Source: Alteromonadaceae bacterium (GTDB lineage: Bacteria; Pseudomonadota; Gammaproteobacteria; Enterobacterales; Alteromonadaceae). From it: 44,670 nucleotides of DNA. The notes beneath the pieces are model-generated. The model searched no databases and had not been told where the DNA came from. It worked only from the letters and a program-made list of their open reading frames with translations. The stretch covers positions 1 to 44,670 of the forward strand of contig JALUXV010000422.1 in assembly GCA_027013165.1 (NCBI GenBank), read 5' to 3'. Both the position numbers and the translations under genes were made by a program. Shown in pieces: positions 8,961 through 19,157 of the stretch; the first letter of the stretch is position 1; every line of letters begins with the position of its first letter.

Positions 8961-9581
8961 CTAAAGCGCGGCTTTCAAAGCTTCGCGAATTAATGACTCG
9001 CTGTCCATATTCTCTTGATACACACTATCCACCAGCTTACTCGCCTGTGCTGGCTTATAGCCCAGTGCAACCAGCGCGCTTTGTGCTTCTTCCCTAGCAT
9101 CGTTTAGGGCAACGATGGTGTTGTTGTCGCCATCGTCAGCCAGTGGCGGTGGCATATCTATTTGCTGATTCTGTCCAAATTTCTTCAGTCTGTCTTTAAG
9201 CTCTACCACTAACCTTTCTGCGGTTTTCTTACCAATACCCGGCAGACTGACAAGTGCCGACACATCTTCATTCTGAACATTGTTCAAAAACTGCGATGCC
9301 GACATTCCAGACAAAATAGCCAAACCTAACTTTGGACCAACCCCATTGGCTTTAATAAGCTCGCGAAATAATTCTCTAGATACCTTATCGGTAAAACCAA
9401 AAAGTAACTGCGCATCTTCACGAACCACAAAATGGGTATGTACTACGACTTCCTCACCAACAGCGGGAAGCTCGTAAAAATTAGTCATGGGGAGTTGGAC
9501 TTCGTACCCTACACCACTTACATCTACCAAAATTTGCGGCGGTTGTTTTTCTACTAAGGTACCGCGAATACGTCCAATCAT
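8961..9581 (-). CDS. ruvA: Holliday junction DNA-binding protein RuvA
   Basis: Binds four-way junctions as a tetramer and loads RuvB. The 206-residue product has an OB-fold N-terminal domain (MIGRIRGTL), two helix-hairpin-helix motifs ([11 protein letters not shown] near 82 and [16 protein letters not shown] near 113) and a C-terminal RuvB-binding domain after an acidic linker (about 145-155). It follows ruvC by 63 bp; I see no LexA box (CTGT-N8-ACAG) in that gap. Confidence 0.97.
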   Translation of the reverse strand: MIGRIRGTLVEKQPPQILVDVSGVGYEVQLPMTNFYELPAVGEEVVVHTHFVVREDAQLLFGFTDKVSRELFRELIKANGVGPKLGLAILSGMSASQFLNNVQNEDVSALVSLPGIGKKTAERLVVELKDRLKKFGQNQQIDMPPPLADDGDNNTIVALNDAREEAQSALVALGYKPAQASKLVDSVYQENMDSESLIREALKAAL

Positions 9582-9644
9582 ATCAACTCTCTACTGCGCT
9601 GGGCCAAATGCATCACTATTAATTTGTAGGACTAGGGGTAGGTA

Positions 9645-10163
9645 TTAACGTAGTCGGCCACGCACGGTTTTGCGTGCTTGCCCGGCCATGTTAATTAGGC
9701 TTTGTTCGGTGTGTGCATGACACAAGGCTACCGCTAACGCGTCGGCAGCATCTGATTGAGGCGTACCGCTTAGGTTTAACAAATGCTTCACCATATGCTG
9801 CACCTGCGTTTTATCGGCGCTTCCTTTACCCACAACGGCTTGTTTAATTTGACGAGCTGAGTACTCAGCCACAGGTAAGTTACCTTGTGTAGCAGCCACA
9901 ATAGCGGCTCCTCTTGCCTGACCTAGCTTTAGCGCTGAATCAGGGTTTTTCGCCATAAACACTTGCTCTATTGCAAATTGTTCGGGGTTAAATTGACGAA
10001 TAATGTCACTTATTCCCGTATAAATATTTGCTAAGCGCTCGGGTAATTCTGCCGTTCCTACGCGAATACATCCACTTGCCACATACACGAGTTTACCTTG
10101 CTTGCGCGCAATAACACCGTAGCCTGTAACCCTAGAGCCTGGATCTATACCCAGTATAACCAT
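9645..10163 (-). CDS. ruvC: Holliday junction resolvase RuvC
   Basis: Endonuclease that cuts Holliday junctions symmetrically. In the 172-residue product the four catalytic acids occupy the same positions as in E. coli: Asp7 (GIDPGS), Glu66 (AIEQVF), Asp138 and Asp141 ([13 protein letters not shown]). Its ATG overlaps the nudB stop (TAATG). The yebC gene often found in this cluster is absent here. Confidence 0.97.
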   Translation of the reverse strand: MVILGIDPGSRVTGYGVIARKQGKLVYVASGCIRVGTAELPERLANIYTGISDIIRQFNPEQFAIEQVFMAKNPDSALKLGQARGAAIVAATQGNLPVAEYSARQIKQAVVGKGSADKTQVQHMVKHLLNLSGTPQSDAADALAVALCHAHTEQSLINMAGQARKTVRGRLR

Positions 10164-10603
10164 TATGCCTGGCTCGGTACAAACATTGTTACCGCCTCTC
10201 TATTGGTTGAAGACCATAAACGTTCAATGGCTTCGGTTTTAGTGACCCAATGATATGCAAGATGTTCGGTGAGTTCGATAGATAAGTCGCTGTCAATTTG
10301 CACGGCAAATACATGTTCGGTATTGAAGCGTGTTCCCGGCGGATAACGATGACGCCATCGTTGGCGTATTTCATATTGATTGGTAGTTTTGCAGTCTGTA
10401 ATGGAAAGACCAAGCTGCTTGAGGTTGATGCCAGTTTCTTCGTAGACTTCACGATAGGCGGTGTCTATGGGTTGCTCACCTTCTTCCATCGCCCCTGTGA
10501 CAGATTGCCAGAAGTTCGGATCATCATCACGTTGAAGGAGCAATACCTTGTGGTGCTGGTCGTACAGCACCACAAGTACAGATTCTGGCTTTTTATACAC
10601 CAT
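10163..10603 (-). CDS. nudB: Dihydroneopterin triphosphate pyrophosphatase (NudB)
   Basis: Nudix hydrolase that removes pyrophosphate from dihydroneopterin triphosphate in folate synthesis. The Nudix box runs from Gly37 to Ile59: GAMEEGE, then REVYEETGI, with all metal-binding glutamates. The 146-residue length suits NudB. It starts 3 bp after aspS and shares a TAATG junction with ruvC, the order seen in many gammaproteobacteria, which supports NudB over other Nudix enzymes. Confidence 0.93.
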   Translation of the reverse strand: MVYKKPESVLVVLYDQHHKVLLLQRDDDPNFWQSVTGAMEEGEQPIDTAYREVYEETGINLKQLGLSITDCKTTNQYEIRQRWRHRYPPGTRFNTEHVFAVQIDSDLSIELTEHLAYHWVTKTEAIERLWSSTNREAVTMFVPSQA

Positions 10604-10606
10604 GAA

Positions 10607-12367
10607 TTAGTCGGCTTTTTTCACCGTTGCAATAGCCAGCTCTTCTAACTGTTGTGGGTTTGCCTGACTTGGTGCAGACGTTAATGGACACGCCGCTGTC
10701 GTTGTTTTAGGGAACGCCATTACATCACGAATAGACGTAGCGCCTGTCATCAACATTACCAAACGGTCTAGACCAAACGCCAAACCAGCGTGCGGTGGAG
10801 CACCAAAACGAAGTGCATCTAGTAAGAAGCCGAACTTGTTTTTCGCTTCTTCTTCATCGATACCCAAAATACCAAACACGGCTGATTGCATGTCTTCGTT
10901 GTGAATACGAACTGAACCACCGCCCAATTCAACACCGTTCAACACCATGTCGTAGGCATCTGAAAGAGCATCCACAGGGTTTGCTTTTAGCTCCTCTGGC
11001 GTTAAACCGCGAGGTGCCGTGAACGGGTGGTGAATAGCGTGAAGCTGACCGTCAAATTCTTCAAACATTGGGAAGTCAACTACCCAAAGTGGCTTCCAAT
11101 CACCTTCAAGCAATTCAAAGTCTTCACCCAACTTAAGACGTAGTGCCCCCATTGCTTCGGTAACTACCGTGGCTGAATCTGCACCAAACAATAAGATATC
11201 TGTGGCTTGTGCACCGGTGCGCTCGATGATGGCATCGCTCACTTCTTGGCTTAAGAACTTAAGAATAGGCGACTGCAAGCCTTCTTGGGTGTCTGTTAGC
11301 TCGTTAACTTTAATCCATGCCAAGCCTTTAGCGCCGTAAATACCAACAAACTTAGTGTATTCGTCAATTTGCTTGCGCGACAAGCTAGCACCACCTGGAA
11401 CACGAATGGCAGTTACGCGGCCCTTAGGATCGTTAGCTGGGCCAGAGAAGACCTTGAAGTCTACGTCTTTTAGCAAATCAGCCACATCGGTAAGCTCTAG
11501 CGGATTACGTAAGTCTGGCTTATCGCTACCGTAACGCTTCATTGCTTCTGCGTAAGTCATGCGTGGGAAATCACCTAAGTCGACATCTAGCATGGTTTTA
11601 AACAAACTACGGATCATGCCTTCGGTAATCGACATTACGCCGTCTGCGTCAAGGAAAGTAGTTTCAATATCGATTTGGGTAAATTCAGGCTGACGATCAG
11701 CACGCAAATCTTCGTCGCGGAAGCATTTAACAATTTGGTAGTAACGATCCATACCCGACATCATCAATAACTGTTTAAACAGCTGTGGTGATTGAGGTAA
11801 TGCAAAGAACTCACCTTTGTGCGTACGGCTAGGTACTAAATAATCACGGGCACCTTCTGGCGTTGCCTTGGTAAGAATAGGCGTTTCGATGTCTAGGAAA
11901 CCCTCGTCTTCTAAGTAGCGACGAACTGCACCTGTTACCTTTGCACGGAATTGCAAACGCTCGCTCATTACAGGGCGACGTAAGTCTAGGTAGCGATAGC
12001 GTAAACGCTGCTCTTCTGAGTTTTCTTGGTTCCAATCAAGCGGAAGTACATCTGACTTATTGATGATTTCAAGGCCGGTGCCTAAAATCTCAATTTCGCC
12101 GGTTTTCATGTCTTTGTTGATTTGGCCTTCAGGACGAGCGCGTACTTTACCAGTCATTTTTACGCAGAATTCGTTACGAAGGGTATTTGCCACTGAAAGT
12201 ACTTCAGGTAAATCTGGATCAAACACCACTTGAACAATACCTTCGCGATCACGCAAATCGATAAAAATAACGCCACCTAAGTCACGACGTTTGTTTACCC
12301 AACCACAAAGTGTGATTTCTTGTCCGATGTAAGATGCATCGATATTCCCACAGTAATCTGTGCGCAT
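10607..12367 (-). CDS. aspS: Aspartyl-tRNA synthetase (AspS)
   Basis: Charges tRNA-Asp with aspartate. The 586-residue product has the OB-fold anticodon domain at the N terminus ([19 protein letters not shown]), class II motif 2 ([19 protein letters not shown]) and motif 3 ([12 protein letters not shown]), with the bacterial GAD insertion between. I place the start at MRTDYCGN (12367), preceded by AAGGACC, which gives the family length; an upstream in-frame start at 12415 would add 16 unlikely residues. First gene of the aspS-nudB-ruvCAB run. Confidence 0.97.
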   Translation of the reverse strand: MRTDYCGNIDASYIGQEITLCGWVNKRRDLGGVIFIDLRDREGIVQVVFDPDLPEVLSVANTLRNEFCVKMTGKVRARPEGQINKDMKTGEIEILGTGLEIINKSDVLPLDWNQENSEEQRLRYRYLDLRRPVMSERLQFRAKVTGAVRRYLEDEGFLDIETPILTKATPEGARDYLVPSRTHKGEFFALPQSPQLFKQLLMMSGMDRYYQIVKCFRDEDLRADRQPEFTQIDIETTFLDADGVMSITEGMIRSLFKTMLDVDLGDFPRMTYAEAMKRYGSDKPDLRNPLELTDVADLLKDVDFKVFSGPANDPKGRVTAIRVPGGASLSRKQIDEYTKFVGIYGAKGLAWIKVNELTDTQEGLQSPILKFLSQEVSDAIIERTGAQATDILLFGADSATVVTEAMGALRLKLGEDFELLEGDWKPLWVVDFPMFEEFDGQLHAIHHPFTAPRGLTPEELKANPVDALSDAYDMVLNGVELGGGSVRIHNEDMQSAVFGILGIDEEEAKNKFGFLLDALRFGAPPHAGLAFGLDRLVMLMTGATSIRDVMAFPKTTTAACPLTSAPSQANPQQLEELAIATVKKAD

Positions 12368-12533
12368 GGTCCTTGACCCCTGATAAATGTTGCTTCGCAT
12401 AGTGTTGAAAAACACGGTTTTTATAGATTTACCCTTTGCTTTACAATAGGTAAAAACAAGGTAATCGAGCCACTATGCTTTTTTGGTTTAATATAAAGGC
12501 CGCATAGTATAAACAAATGCACTGTAAAGCCCA

Positions 12534-13442
12534 ATGACAAATCAACAGTTTCCTCATTCAAACAACAATCAATCAACGCCTGAATTGCCCACCGTATTTA
12601 TGGGCCTTCCCATGTGGCAACATCCATCGTGGCCCAACACATGGTTGACAAACTGTAGCTCTGCAAAGCATCAGCTCGAATACTATGCAAAAGCATTCAA
12701 CAGTATTGAGGGTAATACTAGCTTCTACGCCCTTCCCAGCAACGAAACCCTTGAGAAGTGGCAGGCAATGGTTCCAGCACACTTTGCATTTACCTTTAAA
12801 ATACACAAAGATATTTCTCACAATAAATTACAGTTCAATGAAACGTTACTAGCTACCCAACTTCAAGGGTTTGAAACAGTCAAAGCTAACTTAGGGCAAG
12901 CCATATTGCAGCTTCCCGCCCAATTTTCACCCACGGATTTGCCAGCATTAGAAAGATTTTTGAAAAGACTTCCAAGCTGGCTAGACATAGCTGTGGAAGT
13001 GAGGCACCTCGCATTTTTTGAAAAAGGTGATGCTGAAATCGCGTTCAATCAGTTGTTAATGGAACAAAGCGCAAATAGAGTGATAATGGATACTAGAGCG
13101 CTGTTTACCGGCCCAGATACTTCGACCTTAGTAACAGAAGTGCGAGGAAAGAAACCCAGAGTGCCAGTAAACGTTATAGCAACTGGCAACAAACCCATGG
13201 TCCGGTTTGTGGGAAATGACAATAACGAGGATAATGTTGCGTGCTTAATGCCATGGATAAAGAAAATACACGCGTGGCGCTGTGAGGGAAAACAGCCGTT
13301 TATGTTTTTCCATCGACCTGATAACAAAGATGCACCTTGGCTTGCTCACCAGTTTATCAATGCATACAACGCCAGTTACCCGCAAGCTAAATTGCCTCAG
13401 CTCTCATTGGGTGAAAAGCCAAACCAAGCGTCGCTGTTTTAG
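12534..13442 (+). CDS. DUF72 (YecE-like) family protein
   Basis: A TIM-barrel-like protein of the DUF72 family; biochemical role unknown. Visible family features are YAKAFNSIEGNTSFYALPS (about 50-68), FAFTFKIHKDISH (about 86-98), LGQAILQLPAQFSP and the C-terminal FMFFHRPDNKDAPWLA. The 302 residues are a little longer than usual, owing to a low-complexity Asn/Gln-rich N terminus; no strong ribosome site precedes the ATG at 12534. It is transcribed away from aspS, and its stop codon abuts the stop of the convergent GGDEF-EAL gene with no gap. Confidence 0.88.
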   Translation: MTNQQFPHSNNNQSTPELPTVFMGLPMWQHPSWPNTWLTNCSSAKHQLEYYAKAFNSIEGNTSFYALPSNETLEKWQAMVPAHFAFTFKIHKDISHNKLQFNETLLATQLQGFETVKANLGQAILQLPAQFSPTDLPALERFLKRLPSWLDIAVEVRHLAFFEKGDAEIAFNQLLMEQSANRVIMDTRALFTGPDTSTLVTEVRGKKPRVPVNVIATGNKPMVRFVGNDNNEDNVACLMPWIKKIHAWRCEGKQPFMFFHRPDNKDAPWLAHQFINAYNASYPQAKLPQLSLGEKPNQASLF

Positions 13443-15560
13443 TTAAATGCCAAGGTAATCCATATCAAGTACCCTTCGAGGAAAGCTTAACGGCACCTTC
13501 ATCAATTCATTAAGCGGTACTGGCTTACTAAATAAGTAGCCCTGAACACTGTCACAACCGTGTTCAGACAAATACTCCCACTGGGCTTCGTTTTCTATAC
13601 CTTCAGCACACACTTGAAGAGACAAACGCTTGGCCAAATCAATAATCGAGCCTGTTACCAAACGGCTTCGCTCCGATTGCTCTATTTCTCTGACAAATTG
13701 CTTATCGATTTTTAATGTGTCAATGCTGATTTGGGTTAAATAACTTAACGAAGAATACCCTGTGCCGAAATCGTCAAGAGCAATGGCACAGCCCATATTA
13801 CTTAGTCGCTTGAAGAACTTGTTTGAGTTGGCAAAGTTTTCAAGGTAAGCCGTTTCTGTAACTTCAAACTCCATATACTCAGGATTAATATCATGACGCT
13901 TAAAAATAGCGTAGATATTATCAAATAAATTACTGTTTCTTAGATCATGCACCGATAAGTTGACCGACACTCTAAACTTGCGCCCCACCCATTGTTTTAA
14001 ATCGGGAAGATCTAAACATACCTTGTTTATCACCCAGTGAGTAATGGCCGAAATTCTGCCGCCTTGCTCTGCAATAGGAATAAACTCAGAGGGCATAACC
14101 ATACCGTATTCAGGGTGGTTCCATCGCAGCAAGGCTTCCATTCCAATTACCTGACCGCGTTGGTTAATTTTAATTTGGTAATACACACTGAACTCGTTAT
14201 TAGCTAACCCTTTTTCAATTGCGTTTGCCAGATGAAGTTTGCGTTTGTGCGACTCAACCATGTCGGGTGTAAACACCGTATAACTGCCCCGCCCTTTGGC
14301 CTTTGAGCGATACATGGCTAAATCAGCATTACTCATTAATTCGCTTAAGTCATATTCCGCATCAATGGCTTTTGCAATCCCCACACTTACGCCAACGGTC
14401 AATGATAATCCGCGCAACTCAAACGGCTCAGTGAAAGCATTAATCAAACGTGTGGCTAAATTTCGCACGCTGGCGTCGTTGCTTTCCCGATCGGGAACCA
14501 CCAAAAACTCATCGCCTCCAAGTCGCGCTACCAAATCCCCCTCTCTGAGTAGGTTTGACACGCGGCTTGCCACCTCAACCAGAATTAAGTCGCCAGTTTC
14601 ATGACCTAACGAATCGTTAATCCCTTTAAAACCATCAAGGTCAAAAAATAGTAATGCAACGTCATCGCCGTTGCGTTTTGCTCTAGCCAACTCCAACTTC
14701 ATACTGTCGAAAACGAATTGCCTATTCGGTAAGCCCGTTAAACTGTCGTAGTTTGCCAAGCGGGTCATGATTTCTTGCTGGTCCATAAGCGCCTGATTTT
14801 GCTCTTGGTTTATCAAGAGTTCGACTTCTATGGTTTCGAGCAAGCGATTGATGTTATGGGTTAACCCACCTATTTCGTCGCGGCGAGTATACTCATAGCG
14901 CAAGGCATAATCTTTAGACTGGGTCACTTGTTTTGTAAACGCCGACAACGCTCCCAAAGGCTTAAGTAACTTGTTCACTGCAAGCAAGCAGCCCACCAAA
15001 GCGATAACAAAAACAATAAACACTGGAGAGAAAACGTAAAACACTAGTGAAAAGAAACTACTGCCAACGGGCGCGCGCACGTCGGTGTATACTTGCACGT
15101 AGCCCCTCACAAAGGCAGGGCTACCAATAGGGTAGTGAGTAACTACTACCTCGCTATCATCCACAACTCCTACAGGAATGTTTCGCGGATCTAACTGTTG
15201 AAAAAAGGGTTCTGATAGGCGTTTAGCTTCACGGCCATCTAGCTGCACTACGTGGCGATAGTCTGCGGAATAAATACGAACTGCGATAAGGTTTTCTCGG
15301 TACGACAACGTCGACAGCGCTAGCTCAATGGGCACATCGTCCCAAGTGCTACCATCAAGAATGGGAAAGAGAACTTGGGCGATAGTTTCTGAAAAAAAGT
15401 CTGATTGCGTCTTAATGTTTTCTTGATATAAACGCTTTGATTCGCTTGCAGCAAATAACAACACAGTGACAACTATCACTAAAAACGACATAGAAACAAT
15501 AAAGCCAATTGGCGCTTTTATTGATCTAAACACCTCGAACTCTCCAATCCTGCTAAACAA
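13443..15560 (-). CDS. Membrane GGDEF-EAL c-di-GMP enzyme
   Basis: Likely makes and/or degrades cyclic di-GMP at the inner membrane. The 705 residues comprise: helix 1 (about 17-39), a periplasmic sensor region, helix 2 (about 164-190), a HAMP-like linker, a GGDEF domain with intact GGDEF near residue 347 and an inhibitory RxxD site (REGD) five residues before the active-site loop, then an EAL domain with EALLRW near 472, EVTETA and DDFGTGYSSLSYL. Both active sites look intact. It lies 165 bp downstream of the receiver-PP2C gene on the same strand and may be its output. Confidence 0.93.
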   Translation of the reverse strand: MFSRIGEFEVFRSIKAPIGFIVSMSFLVIVVTVLLFAASESKRLYQENIKTQSDFFSETIAQVLFPILDGSTWDDVPIELALSTLSYRENLIAVRIYSADYRHVVQLDGREAKRLSEPFFQQLDPRNIPVGVVDDSEVVVTHYPIGSPAFVRGYVQVYTDVRAPVGSSFFSLVFYVFSPVFIVFVIALVGCLLAVNKLLKPLGALSAFTKQVTQSKDYALRYEYTRRDEIGGLTHNINRLLETIEVELLINQEQNQALMDQQEIMTRLANYDSLTGLPNRQFVFDSMKLELARAKRNGDDVALLFFDLDGFKGINDSLGHETGDLILVEVASRVSNLLREGDLVARLGGDEFLVVPDRESNDASVRNLATRLINAFTEPFELRGLSLTVGVSVGIAKAIDAEYDLSELMSNADLAMYRSKAKGRGSYTVFTPDMVESHKRKLHLANAIEKGLANNEFSVYYQIKINQRGQVIGMEALLRWNHPEYGMVMPSEFIPIAEQGGRISAITHWVINKVCLDLPDLKQWVGRKFRVSVNLSVHDLRNSNLFDNIYAIFKRHDINPEYMEFEVTETAYLENFANSNKFFKRLSNMGCAIALDDFGTGYSSLSYLTQISIDTLKIDKQFVREIEQSERSRLVTGSIIDLAKRLSLQVCAEGIENEAQWEYLSEHGCDSVQGYLFSKPVPLNELMKVPLSFPRRVLDMDYLGI

Positions 15561-15725
15561 CTGATACCAAAAAGGTTTTAATTAATCTACCCCAGGAAAG
15601 GAGAACTTTGGAATACCTTTTTGATAAATACTGATGTTTTATACCATTTTTGAACAGTACTTACCTGCTCATTTTGAGTTTACTGCTAAAAAGTATGCTA
15701 ACAAAAGTTTTCTAACTTAAGGCCT

Positions 15726-17393
15726 TCACTCGTCTGGGGCCATTGAAAGGTCTGTAGACAATATACAGCTAATTTTTCTACCTTCGTCTTCAAACCACAC
15801 TCGACTACTTAATGCTTGAATCAAAGACAAACCTCTACCATAACTCGCGTCAGCGCTCTCAAAATCAATCGTTGAGTAATCAAACCCTGCACCACTATCA
15901 GTCACAGATAGTTCAACTTCATTAATCTCAGGTCGACTTTGCAGCTTTACAATTAACTTAGCGTTCTCTAGGTTCTGAATGCGCTTTTCGCGTTCAGTGT
16001 AATACTCCAAAAAACCATCGGGAGAGTGCTTCATCTGAGAATCCATACCCAAAATACCGTGCTCTAATGCATTGCTAAACATTTCTGACAGCAAGGTAAA
16101 CAGCGTGGACCGAACGTGAGCAATACCACTGCATTGTCCTGCCACACTCAAAATACGTTCTAAAACATCGTCTTTCTGAATATGAGATGCGGATAGATTA
16201 ATAATAATGTCAGAGGGTATATCGTCACTTTCAGAAGTAGGGTTAAGGGATTCTAACGATTGGGCAGTGTACGACACTAAAGTTACGTCATCATCAAAGG
16301 TTTGTGTAGATGCAAAATTCAATGCTTGGTTATATACCCCCTCAAGAGAGATACTGTTGTCTAACTCAAACCATTGCTCTACACCACTTTCTCCCAACAT
16401 ATTGCCATTTTCGTCGTTAACTTCTACTAACCCATCGGTGTACATCACCAACCTGTCGCCGTGCGCCAACTCAAAATTATCGACAAAACAATCAAACTCG
16501 TCTTTCTCGAGTATTCCTAACGCCATATGCTTAGCTGGATAGCGGTTGATTTGTCGCGTTTCAGAGTGCACAACTAACGATTGTGGGATCCCTCCTTGCC
16601 ACAGTGTAACTCGCTTTCCGTCAGAAGCTATTTCACCAACTATGCCCGCCATGAACATGTCACTCGGTAAGAAAGTGAGAAGAATTTCGTTAATTTCAGT
16701 GGCAATTTCAGAGACGGCCAACCCCTTAATGGACATTTCTTGAAATGCGCGTGTTACCGGTAGTGCACCGATAGCCGACGCAAGCCCATGGCCAGTAAAA
16801 TCGCCCACAATAAAGTACAAGCCACCACTGGGGCTAGGTTGACATAAGAACAAATCCCCGTTGAACGTTTCGGCGGGGGCCAACACACAATCAAAAAATG
16901 CTTTAACTTCTGGCTGGTTAACAATTGCATGGCTAAAAATATGCTCAACAATGGCGTGCTCTCGGGCAACTTGCTGTTTGTAAAAGCGCAAGGCAGTATT
17001 TTGTTCTTCAATGTGTTTACTCAATGCCCGTATCTTTTCATGGGCACGAATTTTGGCAGTAAGTATGTGCTTATCAAAAGGTTTAGTTGCGAAGTCGTTG
17101 CCACCAACCTCCAGACATTTCACTAAGCTATCGTTGTCGTCCAGTGCGGTAATAAACAAAATAGGTAAATAGCTGCCCTTGGCCATTTCCTTTAGTGCTG
17201 GGGCCACTTCAAACCCCGACATGCCAGGCATCATGACATCGAGCAGTACCAAATCTGGTTGTTCTTTATGAGCAATTTCAAGAGCGTCAACACCATTTTG
17301 TGCCTCAATACAATCGGTGTATCCCGCATCGTTAAGCATGCTCAATAGCATGATACGGTTAATCGGCTCGTCATCAACAATCAAAATTTTCAT
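15726..17393 (-). CDS. Response regulator with PP2C phosphatase and kinase-like ATPase
   Basis: A partner-switching regulator. Of 555 residues, 1-120 form a receiver domain with Asp52 as phosphoacceptor (LVLLDVMMPG) and the VDDE acidic pocket. A coiled linker follows, then a SpoIIE/RsbU-type PP2C phosphatase (about 160-375, with GDLFLC, GDFTGHGLASAIG and LVMYTDGLVEV), then an RsbW-like HATPase domain (about 400-545, with LLSEMFSNALEHGILG and DSGAGFDY). The layout matches HsbR of Pseudomonas and CrsR of Shewanella, which both dephosphorylate and phosphorylate a STAS partner. That partner is encoded 43 bp upstream. Confidence 0.92.
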   Translation of the reverse strand: MKILIVDDEPINRIMLLSMLNDAGYTDCIEAQNGVDALEIAHKEQPDLVLLDVMMPGMSGFEVAPALKEMAKGSYLPILFITALDDNDSLVKCLEVGGNDFATKPFDKHILTAKIRAHEKIRALSKHIEEQNTALRFYKQQVAREHAIVEHIFSHAIVNQPEVKAFFDCVLAPAETFNGDLFLCQPSPSGGLYFIVGDFTGHGLASAIGALPVTRAFQEMSIKGLAVSEIATEINEILLTFLPSDMFMAGIVGEIASDGKRVTLWQGGIPQSLVVHSETRQINRYPAKHMALGILEKDEFDCFVDNFELAHGDRLVMYTDGLVEVNDENGNMLGESGVEQWFELDNSISLEGVYNQALNFASTQTFDDDVTLVSYTAQSLESLNPTSESDDIPSDIIINLSASHIQKDDVLERILSVAGQCSGIAHVRSTLFTLLSEMFSNALEHGILGMDSQMKHSPDGFLEYYTEREKRIQNLENAKLIVKLQSRPEINEVELSVTDSGAGFDYSTIDFESADASYGRGLSLIQALSSRVWFEDEGRKISCILSTDLSMAPDE

Positions 17394-17436
17394 AGCCCGT
17401 CTACCACCCCTGAGTTACACCACAAGTGAAATTGCA

Positions 17437-17742
17437 CTAGCTAATATCGAATTTCTTGTCGAATCGGGAAATTTTGAGAATTCTCGCAACGGGAGGCCGA
17501 GTGTTTTCAATGGTATACTTTAATGAACGGTCAACTAATGCTTTTTGCATGTTTAAAAGCATACCGAGTGCCGAGCTGTCCATGTATTCCGTTTTTGCTA
17601 AGTCGATAATGATATGCGCCACATTGTGTGGTAAGTCACTGTAGGCATTTCGAAAATCTTCCACTTTACCGAAATCAAACTTTTCGCCAATATCGATGAC
17701 AAGAACGGAGCCGTTGTTTCGATAATGTGTTGATATTTCCAT
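17437..17742 (-). CDS. STAS anti-sigma factor antagonist
   Basis: Likely phosphorylated and dephosphorylated by the neighbouring PP2C/kinase protein, and free to bind an anti-sigma or effector protein when unphosphorylated. The 101-residue STAS domain contains the phosphorylation motif YMDSSALGMLL; Ser56 or Ser57 is the acceptor candidate. I chose the start MEISTHYRN because AAGGAG lies just upstream; an earlier start at 17766 includes that ribosome site. It resembles HsbA/CrsA in context and size. Confidence 0.92.
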   Translation of the reverse strand: MEISTHYRNNGSVLVIDIGEKFDFGKVEDFRNAYSDLPHNVAHIIIDLAKTEYMDSSALGMLLNMQKALVDRSLKYTIENTRPPVARILKISRFDKKFDIS

Positions 17743-17884
17743 TTGTTTCTCCTTAAAAACCAACATAGCGTTAATAGCGCATTATTTTGCTGTGAAGATA
17801 AACTAACTCTAATAGTAGTATACTAGAACAGATTTTTTTGTGTGCCATGCTACTATGGCCTGATTTTGAAATTCAGGGGAAACA

Positions 17885-18217
17885 ATGCAAGACTGGAAAG
17901 ACGCGTTGCTGGTTTACAGCACTGACGGTGGAAAAGTAAAACCTCAGCCAAAAGAAGAAGTGCGTTCAGTATCAAAAGATGGAATAGTTAGGATCCACCG
18001 CGAAACCAAAGGTCGTAAAGGCAAAGGCGTGTCCATTGTGAAAGGGCTTGATTTGTCAGCTAGCGAATTGAAGGCTCTGTGTTCTGAACTCAAGAAAAAA
18101 TGTGGTTGCGGCGGTGCAGTTAAAGAAGGCAATATCGAAGTTCAAACCGATGACAGAGAAAAACTTAAATCTTTGCTAGAAAACAAAAAATTTACCGTAA
18201 AGCTCGCAGGTAGCTGA
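17885..18217 (+). CDS. yciH: SUI1/eIF1-like protein YciH
   Basis: Bacterial homologue of translation initiation factor eIF1. The 110-residue product has a short N-terminal region, then the SUI1 fold from about residue 35: RIHRETKGRKGKGVSIVKGL, LKKKCGCGGAVKEGNIEVQ and a terminal TVKLAGS. GGGGAAACA precedes the ATG. It is divergent from the STAS gene and 72 bp ahead of the double-receiver gene. Confidence 0.93.
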   Translation: MQDWKDALLVYSTDGGKVKPQPKEEVRSVSKDGIVRIHRETKGRKGKGVSIVKGLDLSASELKALCSELKKKCGCGGAVKEGNIEVQTDDREKLKSLLENKKFTVKLAGS

Positions 18218-18289
18218 GTTTAATGTTCAATTTTAGGTTCGTGTAGACGGTGGTCGATATGAACCTTCACACTTAAAGAAGAGTCTGAA

Positions 18290-19093
18290 ATGGAAAAGCT
18301 GTCGATTTCTGATTTACATATCATTTTGGTTGAACCATCTGATACCCAGAGAAAAATTATCACTACCCTTTTGCTCAAAGAAAAGGTAAAGGAAATTGAC
18401 CCAGTTAGCACACTAGCAGAGGCAATATCGGCGGTAAAAGCTCACGGTGCCGACGTCATTGTCAGTGCAATGTACTATGAAGATGGCACGGCCATTGAAT
18501 TATTAAAATTTATCAAAGAAAACGAAAAGCACAGTGCAATTCCGTTTATGTTGGTATCGAGTGAGAACCGCCTAAGTAAGCTCGAAGAGTTTAAACAAGC
18601 AGGTGTAGCCGCTATTTTACCCAAGCCATTCGAGCCAGTTCACTTGTCTCGCGCGTTAAATGCAAGCCTAGATTTGATTAACCACGACGAACTTGATCTT
18701 GAGCTATTCGATATTCAAGACGTTCGTGTTTTGTTGGTTGATGACAGTAAACTCGCAAGAAATCACATTCGCCGCGTACTTGAAGGTATGGGTTTGCAGC
18801 ACATCAAAGAAGCAGAAAACGGAGCAATGGCTCTCACCTATATTAAAGACGAACCGTTCGACCTTGTAGTTACTGATTACAACATGCCTGAAATGGATGG
18901 CAGAGAACTATCAGAGTTTATTCGCTTCAATCCAGAGACGACTCACATTCCTATTATTATGGTCACATCTGAATCTTCTGAAAGTGCGCATATGGCGAAT
19001 ATTCAGCAAACAGGCGTGAATGCATTGTGCGACAAACCATTTGAGCCCACAGAAGTGAGAAAAATGCTAGCCGCATTGCTTGGAAACGAGTAA
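18290..19093 (+). CDS. Double receiver-domain protein
   Basis: Two receiver domains and no output domain in 267 residues. The second (about 144-265) is intact: DD at 151-152, phosphoacceptor Asp196 (VVTDYNMP), TSE near 226 and the KP pair in CDKPF. The first (about 10-130) lacks the acceptor: position 60 is Ala (IVSAMYYEDG) and the acidic pocket is EPSD, though the KPF loop remains. It probably works by protein contact, for example with the regulators encoded next to it, but no partner is shown by the sequence. Confidence 0.9.
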   Translation: MEKLSISDLHIILVEPSDTQRKIITTLLLKEKVKEIDPVSTLAEAISAVKAHGADVIVSAMYYEDGTAIELLKFIKENEKHSAIPFMLVSSENRLSKLEEFKQAGVAAILPKPFEPVHLSRALNASLDLINHDELDLELFDIQDVRVLLVDDSKLARNHIRRVLEGMGLQHIKEAENGAMALTYIKDEPFDLVVTDYNMPEMDGRELSEFIRFNPETTHIPIIMVTSESSESAHMANIQQTGVNALCDKPFEPTEVRKMLAALLGNE

Positions 19094-19121
19094 AAACATT
19101 GGTCTGAGCTGTAAAAATGGG

Positions 19122-19150
19122 TTGACACTTAACCGTTCAGCCCATAAAGT
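19122..19150 (+). promoter_or_regulatory. Promoter of the pheL-pheA transcript
   Basis: A perfect TTGACA (19122-19127) and TAAAGT (19145-19150) are 17 bp apart. The predicted first transcribed base lies at or just before the pheL ATG (19158), which would leave the leader peptide almost without a 5' untranslated region. Confidence 0.65.
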
Positions 19151-19157
19151 CACCAAC

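Noticed and set aside
9582..9644. Possible LexA (SOS) box before ruvA
   Set aside because: No CTGT-N8-ACAG or close variant is present in the gap.
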